From Lophius americanus (Eukaryota; Chordata; Actinopteri; Lophiiformes; Lophiidae): 64,000 nucleotides of DNA. Where the stretch lies: NCBI GenBank assembly GCA_037951165.1, contig JBBDHG010000008.1, forward strand, positions 5,215,501 through 5,279,500. The letters are read 5' to 3'. A program made the position numbers and the translations under genes. Below, piece after piece: positions 25,201-37,200 of the stretch. The notes below the pieces were generated by a model, which worked only from the letters and a program-made list of their open reading frames with translations, searched no databases and had not been told where the DNA came from. Position 1 is the stretch's first letter, and every line of letters begins with the position of its first letter.

Positions 25201-28200
25201 AAGACACAATCCCTTTCATTGTTATGATTTATTCCAAATTTAAAGACCCCTACATATGGAGAATTACTGCAACAGAACAGCAGTGAGATGAACATGTGAA
25301 TGCAAAAGATGTTGAAACAAGTGAAGTCAGAATAGCATTGATTATCTTGTTACCATGGCTTATTTCAGAAACTCGGATGTTAGGCAGCAAATGAACATTT
25401 TGCCCACAAAAACAATGTGTTGGAAGCAGGCAAAATGGGAAAGTGTGACGATGTGGATAATATCAAGAAGAGCCAATTTCTCACGTTATAGACAACAATG
25501 TCAGAACTTGTTCAGATCATCGCCAAAACTTTTGGGTGTAATCAGCCTGCGATGGAAAGTGCGTGCCAAAATGCTTTAAGAAATATTGGTGCATATGAGA
25601 CTAAGTCATAATGAGTGTGTAGGGGGAAAGCAAGCCAGTGTTCCCTTATATAACAGAACAACTTCTGTAGCACAACTAACTGTAAAAAGTAAATGCCGGT
25701 TCTGGCAGAAAGAAATCAGAAGTGCATCATAGAGCTTTTTCTGTGGGATAAAAGGGACCTGAAGAATATGAGGAATGGGGTTTTAATGTTTTTGATGACT
25801 GATAGGACTTCACTTGTACCAATCTTTTCCCCTGTATCTGTACCGAAGCTCGATTGTGTTGAATAACTACAAGACTGCCTGTACTATTAAATTTTCACAA
25901 TAATTTTGTGTATTTTGTAATCTTTGTGTACTGTAGTATAAATACACAATTCCAAGCAGTATTACTAGGGAAAACTTAAAATAAATGGCCAATGCAATAA
26001 ATTTCATAGTGATGAGAAGGACCCCTAATGGGATCATAGACCTTACCATACTACCAGCCAGTGAGTTAATGCCTCAGTACAAGCATAAATGTAAATACAA
26101 ACAAGAACCAAAGAGACAGAAGGAAAGGAAGAACTAATGTGTATATAGCAGTGTAGAAAAAATGTGTATCAAAAATAGAGATCATCATCCCCATCAACAT
26201 TGTTAATATCTTTTTCACTCCAAGCTCATTTTTAATCTGAATTTTTTTCTTGTCGTTGTTGTTGATTGTATTTTATTGTGTACATACTATCCCTCGTTAC
26301 TTTCATGTCCTTTAATGCTATTGAGTATATGTTAGTATGGCTATATGTGTATCAGTGGAAAACGGTGGGTTTAAAAATTGGGGAGGATGGAGAGATTTTT
26401 TTATTAAGTCAGAAATTAAAGCTCTCTTTAACTTTAAGAGGCATTAATTCATAATTTCAAAACCATTATTATATTGTATACATGTTTTTACACCAAATGT
26501 TAAAGTTCCTTGTAACTTGTAACCTCCAAAATAAACATAATCATTTTTTATGGTTTTAGCCTCAGCAAAAGCACCTAGTTATATTAAGTTTGCTGTTACC
26601 CAGTTGTTTTGTGGTTTATGTTAAAAGCTCTTATTTTGAAGAATTAGTTGAGTTGACCGGTTTGGTTTCATCGTTTTGCTTTGAAGAGAAAATAAAGTTT
26701 GAGCTGTTCTCCTCTTGCATCAGCAGTGTTTTAATATATTGTAGTTTCAAAGTAACAGCGTATAAACCCACACAGACACACGGAACAGAAACAAAAACGA
26801 AGCACTTTTCCGACCATCTAGACTATCAAGTTTTTCAGTGCTTATAGCTAACAAGGTAGTTGTTAAAGAAGAAAATTAATTAATTCATTATCCGCAAGGT
26901 TTATCCTGTTCAGTGTCTAAATAAAAGTGTTTTTTCATTTGTATTAGTAAATAAGTTGCAATGAATACATTTTCTCTTTACTTTTCAGATGAAAGTGCCT
27001 AACAGTGTTAAAGAATTAAAGGAGAAATGTGGAAATTCTCATTGGACCCACACAATGTCAGTATTGTTTTTCGCTTTTGATTGTTCAGGGAGGACGTCTT
27101 CTCTTAGAGCATCATTTTTACGTACTGGTCAACAGCAGATCAGCATGACTAAATAAAAGCATCTTGGAATACATTAAATTAATTTAGCAGATTCCAGATA
27201 CAAAAGAGGATAGACTTTGCTTTCCTCAGCCTTCCACAATGGCTGCCTCTTCCCTTGCCTGCCTTGTAGGTGTCCCTGTTGAGGTATAATATGTCTCTTT
27301 AGATTCTCATTCATCCTGGTTCTGGTATTCCATGTGGTATGAATCCAAAGCAACTGGACAGGCTTCTGTATTGGCTTGAAGACGTTTCACCTCTCGAAGA
27401 ATAGGCTTCTTTCGTTTTGAACTTCTTCTTCCCACATCCAAGCCTCTTGGATGAGAGGTGAAACGTCTCCAAGGCAAAACAGAAGGCAAGTTGCTTTGGA
27501 TTGAACCCACATGGATAAGCATAATCTGATTTTCAATAAGAGAGTTTTTTTTCCCAAAGCTAAAGGATAACGTTTCTGTTGACCAGTCCGACCTTTTGAG
27601 GCTGTTAAAAGACACGTGCAGAAGACTCTAGAGTCATTCACATGCCGTTATATGAAACTGTCTGATTTTGACGCGAGTATGTTGGTTAAGCTTCCAATAG
27701 CCCTGTGTGCAAATAGGTTAGAATTAGGCTATCTGAAGTGAGTACTCTGGAAGTAGGCTGAGCACAAAATGAGGACTTACTCATTAACAATCTTGATGCC
27801 CAGCGAGCGCGCAGAGCCGACGATGCATTTAACAACATATTCAAGTGAAGCATTCCTCATTTTGAAGCATTCATCCTGGGCTTTCACCTGGGCGATCTCA
27901 TAGACTGCCCTGACAGACACCATCCCCGCAGTCTCATGGCCTGCACACACAAGATTTTTAAGAATGTGAATATTAAGAGACAGTCAACAGCTGCAAATAG
28001 GCTTGAGATAGCTTAGAGGAGTAAGAATAGGCATTCATAATTCTCTTTCTGGAAAATACCACTTCACTTCCTTCTGCTGCAGTTTTCCCACACCATAAAT
28101 TAAACATCAAACACAGCAAAGCTCAAAGTCTTGCCCAAGGAGAGACAGGTGTCTGTTACAGGATTTGTTTAGTGGCAAATTCATCACTGCATCAGCAAAG

Positions 28201-31200
28201 CTCACCTGTCTTTCCAGCCCCTTTTGCGATGCCCGCTGCTTGCTTGAGGAAGAACGATACCGTGGGCTGGCCAATTTTCAGGTCATAGGTTCTGTCAGGC
28301 TGACGAGACAACAGAATTAAAGTGAAAGGAATGGAATTAAACTTTCAGCCAGAAATTGACAGCAGGAAGAGTTTTAGAAATACAGCTGTTACGATTCCCT
28401 CAGTGCAACACCACAAGCACAAATGTCATCTTAAGAATAAAAGGATGCTTTTATTCTTAAGAATAAAAGCTTTTATGCTTTAATTTGTTTGTTTGCTAAG
28501 CCACACCCTTTGTTTGTTTGCTAAGCCACACCCGTTGACATCTGTCCACATTTGAATCCTTCAGTGGCACATTGGACATTGGAGTAATGAAAATGAACAG
28601 TATATTTTTATCAGTGTTCCCATAATTTCAGACAGAGGAGGCCAGATGTAGGCTCCAGCTGACAACTGTTGTTGTTTTGCAGCCAATAAATAAATAAATT
28701 AAGTTACGTAGTTCTCAGTTTGCAAATGCCTTTGGCAGACTGTGTAATGTTTCCATCTGACGAGAGCATTTTTGGATTTGAATCTTAATTCAAACTTGAC
28801 AGATAGATGATATGGTAATAACTCAAAAAAAAGCTGCTTTTTTCAGGAATTCAACATCATCACCATTTAAAATCCAAGTAAAAGAAAATGGACAGTGTAG
28901 AGTTAGTTAGTCCTGTGGGATAAGCAAAGAGAGAATGTTTCCTCCCAACATGAGGAATCTGTTTGGCTACTTTGCATTTATAATTGACTGTATTTTCCAG
29001 AATTTGATTTAACCTTGAGGGGAAAAACAAACACACTACCTCAGCCAACAATGACTGAGACAGCTAATCTTACATAACATCATCGTAACTTTTGACATCA
29101 AAGTAACTAATGTGAGATGGTGAAAATCCAACAGCTGACGTGCTGGCCTGGGAATTTTTTTTTTAGCAATTATAAATTCAGAAATTATTATTTGAAAAAC
29201 ACTTATGCAGTGGAAATAAAGCCTTTGTTACCACTGAAGTATGGTAGTTAGGCAACATGCTAATTGAGGCCTTTTCTGTAGACATGACAAACACATGATT
29301 AATTAATAGTATACATTTCTGTGAAATTCTGTGGACTCTATTTTTTAGTTTTGAACGAAAGAAAACATCTCTCCAAACATTAAAATTATGAGTATTTCTC
29401 TAAAATAGCCTCATGTAAATCACTTCATCTGAGAAATCCAAAGTTGAAGAGTCTGGTTGAAGTTCAATAAATTCCGTCCGACAATTTCACCTTCTAACAT
29501 TGTGATTGTTAGAAGGCGACAATCACAAAGTCACCTTCATTGTGAACCCTTCATTTGAATGTCTTTAACACCATTTCCATTAAATATGTAATTTAAAGCA
29601 AACACACACACACACAATATCAGATATTGAAACACGCTAAAGGAAAAACAGCATATAATTATTCGATTAGTTTTAATTCATATTAATTAAATTAATTTGT
29701 TTTGGCAGACAAACCCATGTTTAAACATGATTAAAACCTGTAAGGAGTAAAAGAACATACATCAGTAATCACGTTTGGCTCAGTTTTATAATTTGTTCCT
29801 CAGATTTTAATTGAAATGGTAATATGGAGCGTAGCTTATACCTAATATAAATGACTGAATCCCACAAATATCCAAGTCACATTGCTTTGTTTAACTGAAA
29901 AAACTTGATCACATTTTAACACGAATAAAGAGAAATACATTTTTAGCTTACTGGTCTTTTCTCAGGGTCAGCTGGTCTTATCATTTTAACATATTTAGGA
30001 TTCCCTCCTAATCACAAGCACCTGTTTTTCCTTTCACCCTTTAAATTCAATTATTGTTTCTTTTATGTTTCCATATCTTTAGTCTATTGATCATTGTTTT
30101 CAATTCAATAGCGAGTACAACAGAATAGAAATTTAATTATAACAAAACTAGCCTTTCCGTATCAATATTGAAAACATTGAAGTTCATTGTAGTCACTACA
30201 ACAAAATTTTTCTGGTCATTCTCCAATGGCAAAGGAGCACAAATAGTACTAATTAATAAGTAAAACAGTAATAAATAAAAGGGGGAGTAAATAAACAATA
30301 AATATTGAAAAGAGATAGTAATTCTAGTGCAGTGCAAAACAGTAGTGTCAGAGCAAACCACAAAATATTAAGTAAATTCAATTGATGTTTAATTGTAACT
30401 GTTTTAATATGAGATCCTTATCTGATCCTGCCTTAGGCGTTTTTTGCCACTTAAGACTTTATTGTTAATGTGGATTGACACAGAGGCTCTGTGTCAATCC
30501 ACCGTTTCTACTCTGCGTTGATTCCATCAGCTTTGTTTTACATCTGTTCTGAATGCTTACAGTCGAATAAAATGAAGAAATTAATAACATGAGGAGAACA
30601 GATTGAAACATCTTTTGAGACAGAGAAGGGGGGTGCAGCAAGTTGTAAACATGAAACTGATATTATCACCTCATAAAATTCATGTAGTGACAATGTTTGC
30701 CCTCAGGAACTCAAGTCTTTTCGCACAAACCACTCCTTGAGTAAGGAGGAACCTCAGCAGTAATTTGCTGTTGGGTTTCAGGTCACACAATGAATTTCAA
30801 TATTCCTTTTCTTCTCAGGTTTGTTTTTGGTTTCACCAACTGCTCGTGGAAATATCTGGCACTTAATACTACTTAAATGTTGTTGAATGTTAAGTCCTGA
30901 ACATGAGACATACATGTTTTGTATTTTACACCTGAAAATATATCGGAGGAGCAGTGAACAAAAAAAGTAAAATTTAACTCGCACAACTGCAGAGGCATTG
31001 ATATGTTATTGATTTATTAATAAGATAACTGCAGCGATAAAAAAGAGCAATTCAAACACCTTCAAAATAGCTTAAAAATAAACTTCAACCTTGAAGTAAT
31101 TTAAGACGCTTACATGAGGCGTTTACAGTTTTGTATTTACTACTGTGTCTTCACCTGTATGCTGGTGAGCAGCTGTGCTCAAGCATCTTTCACTCACCCT

Positions 31201-34200
31201 TTCTTCTTCCCCTCAGGACCAAAATTTAAAAATAAATCTCTTCGGACGAGTCTGAGACAGATTGTATTCTCTGGCCCAGCACCTGTGTTTATCTGACATA
31301 TAGCACCAATCAATATATCATCTAAGAAATGTTTACTTTGGACTGTCCGTTTTCTGAAAGAACCAAATTTTGAAAAAACACAGGTCAATAAACTGTAGGC
31401 TGAACGGAAGAGATAGTACAGAGCAGGCAATTTGTCATTTGAGTGAGGATACCGAACAGTAGTGACCTTTCTACAGAATCTATGGAAAAGCTATTAGTTG
31501 CCAGTGTCCAGAATGCCATTTTATCTTAAATCAAATATATTTACGAGCATGAGTTTTCTGACAGGCAACATGAAAAAGTATAAAATACCAACACAGAGTG
31601 TCAGAGTAGCTTACTGGTGTATAGCTACACAAAAGTTTAAAAGATCTAAGGAAGACTGCATGCATGCTGACAAATAAACAAGAGTCAATTAATTATTGAC
31701 TTGTTTATCCCATCCACCTACTAAACCGCTGTCGACTGCTAATTCTGATTTGTCTCAACCTGGCGGATAGCAGCGATTGAGGCGGGGAGGAAGCTTTGGC
31801 TGTTCTTTTACTTGTTGTGCTTCTTAATATCCCCATGAATCACTGGGGACAGATGTCACCGGAATGGACACTCCGGTCTAGTGCTCCACTTCACTGGGTG
31901 AATTTTATAGAGAATGTGTGCATTTGGCTGGACGCTGGACGTCACATATCTGGAGCTTAAAGTGTCTAAATCTACTTGTTTGAATGTAATTGGTTGTTAC
32001 CGAACACCATCAGCTTTAATACAGCTCCGTTCAGAATTGAACTCTAAGGAACTTGTTGTTCTGGGAGATTTTAATTTAAACTGGCTGCAACCAGTATCTG
32101 ATGATTTCTAAGCTTTCTGTGACTCACTAAATCTGTTTCAGATTGTTGATGGCCCCACATGTCCAAACTCCAAAAGCCCCAAAAGATCATCCCTGATCGA
32201 TTTAATTCTAACAAATGTTACACACAAGTATTCAACGGCTTCTATATTTGCAAATGACATCAGTGATCACTGTGTCGTTGCAAGAGTTAGAGATGAAAAA
32301 ATTCCAAAATCATTCCGCGTCATAGTTAAACATGACATGAAACACTTTTCAGAACAAGGTTCCTTTCACGATCTACTTAATTATGAGTGCAACAAAGTGT
32401 CTAATTTCTGACGTTGACGTTGACTTTGGATTTTAATGTTATTAATAAGCCTGCGCCTTTAAAAAAGTATAGAGTGAAAGGCCGTATTAATGGCTGGTTC
32501 ACTCCGCAATTATCTAATCTTTTCCATGAATGCAATTCGGCATGGACAAAGGCTAGAAAAACTAACATGAACTCTGAATTGGTTGGTTTTCAGGCAGCTT
32601 CGCAATGCGTGTACCACAGAAACCAGAAAATATAAAACCGATTATTTCCTCACTCAAATAATCTGAATAACCCCTAAAATTCTGGAAAACTATTAAATCC
32701 CTGTCTGACAATAATAAAGGCGTAGGCCTTTAAAAAAACAGCTTCCCCCATGCGTTGTAAATGGCTCCCAAAAAAATTGACAAGTCTAAAATGCTTGATT
32801 GTTTTAACAAACTTTTTATAGCTTCTGTATTTTTATTGGAGTCCTTTTATCCTAACAATCACTGTGCCCCTTCAGTTCGGTTTGCCGGTCAGGATCTGAA
32901 AAGTCCCTCTTTTAATTTGAACACCGTTTTAACCTCTGAGGTACACAAAGTCCTCAAGCTTTTATAAGCCACAAAAGCTGCAGGCCCTGAAAAACTGGAG
33001 TCCTTTTTAAAACTAGCAGCAGATTTTATCACCCAGCGCCTAATGCATATTTTTAATCTTTTTCTGGTCACAAACGTCGTCTCTCTTGTATGGAAGTCAT
33101 CCTATGTCCTTCCCCGTTTAAATAACTATAGGCCTATCTCCAAACTGTGTGTCCTGGCCAAAAACCGGGAATCCTTTGTTAGTGATCATCAAAAAGAGCT
33201 TTTTAACAGTAATAAGCTTTAATCTGATTTCCAATTGGGTTTTAGAAAAAGACATAGCCCAACAAAAACAGCGCTTAAAGTTTTTAATGATTTTATTGAC
33301 AACAAACAGCACTGTGCAGCCCTTTTTATTGACCTCTTCAAGCCGTTTGACACAGTGGACACTGCTAATGGACAGCCTAGCTAGAGCAGGTCATTCTCCC
33401 GGAGTGCCCCAGGGGTCAGTCCTGGGACACTCCTTTTTATTCTTTATATCAATAATATTGACCAAAATTTGCCTAATGCTATGTTTCATTTTTATGCTGA
33501 GGACACTGTGTTGTGCTGCACAGCCCCCACTCGAAACCAGGCACTCACCCAATTACAACTGGCTTTTAATATTGTTCAAGAGAACTTTTATGGTTTAAAA
33601 CTTGTGTTAAACACAGACAAAACCAAAGTCATGCTGTTCTCAAATGCTAATGGGAAGCCACAGAACCAGCCCCCAATTTTCACTTCACAGGGCTCACAGA
33701 TTGAGTCTGGATCATGTTACAGGTATCTTGGTATTTTGATTGATGAGTCTCTGTCGTTTACTCCTCATATTCATTAGCTGGTAAAAAGGCTGGCACTGAA
33801 ACAGGGTTTCTATTTCAGCATTAAGTCTTGCCTTTCATTTGAATCCAAAGAGACTGGTTGCTGCTACTTTTGTGTCGGTGTTGGACTATGGTGGTTCTGT
33901 ACATGCATTCCTCGTCTCAGAGCTTACATTCTCTGGATACAGTCTATCATGGGGCTCTGAGGTTCATCACCAACTTTGATCTCTCACCCATCACTGTTTC
34001 TTGTATGACGAGTTGTGCGGTCTTCTTTGTCTGCTCGTAGACTGAAACACTGGCGTATTCTGGTTTACAAGGCTATTCTCGGTCTTCTTCCTTCTTACCT
34101 TCTGACCATCAGTCAGAGAAGTTCTGGAATCTATCGTCTTCGTTCTCAGGATGTTTTGTCTCTGTCTGCCTCAAGGGTCAAAACTGAACTGGGAAAAAAA

Positions 34201-37200
34201 AAGGCATTTAGGTTTGCTGCTCCCTTTGCCTAGAACAATTTACAAGAGGACTTGAAACTTCAAGACGTGATCTCTTTGGATGCTTTTAAGAGAACGTTGG
34301 ATTACTTGGAAGCAGACATCGGTTTGTAGATGTTCTGTCTGATCCATGGGTTGTTTTTTTTATGATTGTGATCAAATACAGAAAAATTTGCTTGATTCTC
34401 TCTTTGATAAGAGATTTTTAATCTCAATTAGGTTTTCCTGGTTAAATAAAAAATAAATAAGTTATATAAAAAATAGAAAACACAATCTGGCCGTCTGTGT
34501 GAAAATGAGACAACACCACATTTAAATAAAATAAACTCAATTAATCCGCTCCCACTGAAATTCATACTACTCACATGAAAAATATTGTCATTTAATTATG
34601 TGCTCATGCCACATTAGCACAGCAAACAATACTTTATTATTTATTATACTTTAAGTTTATTTCTAAGTAATGCTCTTTTAGTAATTTTTTCTGAACCATT
34701 ACATATTATTTATAATATATAATATAATATTATTTGGTAGTGAATGCCATTCTCTCATTGCACTGTATAAAACTACAATGATTTGATTTGGTTTTTAATA
34801 TCTAAAGTAAAACAGCTTCCTGCTGCAAGCCTTTATGTTTTGACATTCTTAAACACCATCAATGAATATAGAAATCTTTATTTGACCTCAAACCAACCGA
34901 GACATTCATGCTTTTTAGTCACATTTGATCTGAAGCAGCAGGACAAGAAATAAGCTCTATTCTGGACCAGCTTTAATTTTGTTTTGTTACCTAATGAAGA
35001 GCTGAACCACATATTTTGTACTTCTTATAAATAGAGACATATTGTTTCCCATTTTACTTACCATGTGTTTCCGTCCAGTTTGGTGACCATGTATGTGTTT
35101 TTTCCAGGACAATAAATTATCCTTAATAATTCCCAGAAGTTTGGTTTCTTCGACCTGATTTATTTTCACGTCATTCATGTCGGGATCAAGCCTTGGATTT
35201 GAACATAAACAGTGGTTTGATCCAAATACTAAACCGGTTGATTAGATGATAGATCTGATTGTGATGATAGACACAATCCGAATAAATTTGTTGCAGTTAA
35301 TCCAGTCTAAAACTAATCTCAACTCCTGATCAAGATTTGTATTAAGTTCAGTAATTGTTGTGTCCGCTAAGAATATTGTAGAATCGTCCGTATACATCGA
35401 TATACTGGCGTTTTTTTAGCACTAAAGGAAGATCATTTACAAAATCATACAGTCTGGGATCCCTGCTGCTGCCGCGGCCCGACAATGGAGCAGTTGGAGA
35501 AAGTGGATTATAGCTGATATCTTTGCTGCTTTTTCACGCGTCTGTATCTCTAACCCGTGTCTCTCTCTTTCTCGCTCTCACTTTTTTTTTTTTTTTCAAA
35601 CCCGACCAGCCATGGCAGTAGGCCGTCCACCCTGAGTCTTTGATCTGCTCGAGGTTTCTGCCTGTTAAAGGGCAGTTTTTTCTCACCATTGTCGCCAAGT
35701 GCTTGCTCAAGGAGGAATTTGTTGGGTCCTGTAGATAGTTATATAAAGAGTCTGGTCTACACCTGCTCTATCTGGAAAGCCCCTTGAGGCAACTGTTGTT
35801 GTGAATTCGCGCTATATAAATAAAGATTGGTTGATTGATTGATTGATAATTTGTGAAAATAGTCAACAGAAGAGGCCCAAGACAACTTCCTTGAGGCCCT
35901 CAATGTTTCACATATTTCACACCTGAGTTACTTCTATTAAAATACACTGTTTGCCTTTGAATACTTAAATAACTATTCATCCTTAATAATGATGGTTTGG
36001 AAAAAAATTAAATAGTTTCAATTTTATCAATATTAATTTATGATCAATAATATCAAACGCAGCAGAAAAATGCAGCATAATGACTCCAATCATTTTCCTC
36101 TCTTCTATTTCCAGCCACCAATCATCTACCTTTTGAGTCAAGGCTAAGGCTGTAGAATAATTATCTCTAGGAACATGTTGGAAGTTTGGTATCAAATTAT
36201 TATTGGTGAAATAAGACTTAATGTGCTCATGAATAACTGTTTCCATGATCTTACTTTAAATCGGTAGTAAACCCATAGGTCTACTATTTGATTCTGAAAA
36301 AGGTAACTTTTAAATCAATTGGAAACACTATATTGCCCGTAGGAGTGAGTGTAAGTGTTTGTATGTCTATGTAACTGGCGACTCATCCTGTGTGTACCCC
36401 GCCTCTCGCTCAATGTCAGCTGGCATAGGCTCAAGACCCCGCGACCCTGAACAGAATAAGCGATTGATAATGAATGAATGAATGGTTTCAGCACCAGTTT
36501 TGATATTTACCAGGCTTGAGGGCAGACATTTTTCTTTTAGACTTTGATAATGATTGTTTTTGCTTGAGTAGCTCGCAATCAAATTCGTCAGCCACTGGTG
36601 GTTTATTTTTTAGAAATTATTGACATTAATTAGACTTTACCAACACTCACTTCCTTAAATTCAAAAGTACACATTTTTTATTAAATATATCTTCTATTAA
36701 TTATACATTACAAAATTGAATTCTTTGAGTGTAGAGTGCTCTTTAGCTTGTCTAATTTGGTTATGAAATGATTATTTAAATGAGGTGCTATGTCAGTAGA
36801 TTCAGTATGAAATTCCCCTCCAATATCTAAATAACATGGAGTGGACTTAGCATTTCCTCTTATTAAATAATTCAAGGTATTCCAAAATTGCTTAATGTCA
36901 TTTTAAACTTTATTTACTCTATTTTCAAAATAAAATACATTTTCTTTTTGTTTAATTTTGTAACAAAGTTCCTTTGTTTACAGTACATTTGCAATCTGAT
37001 TTGAGAGTGGATGAAATTTATGTTAATTTATCTTGATCTTGATTCCAGAATTAATTTTTTTAATTCCTTATCCAACTATGATGTAAATATAACTTTTAAA
37101 AGATGTAGTTTATCATGGTGTTAATATTTGTAAATTATTTAATAGTATGTATGCAACTTTATGCAAATTCAGTTGAGGTTTCGATTTATCAATTGCTGCG

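Larger units (their letters stand above)
19277..27780 (-). other. mrpl11 intron 4 (8.5 kb)
   Basis: Contains two Tc1/mariner-type remnants, one copy of the 200-bp duplication, a dispersed non-coding repeat, a (TA)n tract and an inverted-repeat element; these are listed separately. The remainder (for example 22000-23300 and 24000-27300) is AT-rich with no gene recognised. Confidence 0.8.
34900..37180 (-). mobile_element. second degenerate LINE, minus orientation, with nested insertions
   Basis: Read on the minus strand, 37180 to 36500 gives the pre-RT region (FWNTLNYLIRGNAK-like, CYLDIGGEFHTEST). 36330-35983 gives a PMGLLPI box (NYRPISLLP equivalent), then VIHEHIKSYFTNNNLIPNFQ and a FSAAFDIIDH box. 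35910-35855 gives PQGSCLGPLLLTIFTNY, and after an insertion 35440-35200 gives DFVNDLPLVL and the catalytic YTDDST. 35178-34987 gives the KLLGI--D--L-W box. Stops and frameshifts are frequent. It differs in sequence and orientation from the LINE at 31900 and is interrupted at 35451-35846 and near 36340-36490. Confidence 0.82.

Noticed and set aside
31114..31430. Short frames on both strands suggestive of a small secreted protein (plus) or LINE piece (minus)
   Set aside because: The hydrophobic start is followed by random-looking sequence; no family motif and no splice or promoter context.
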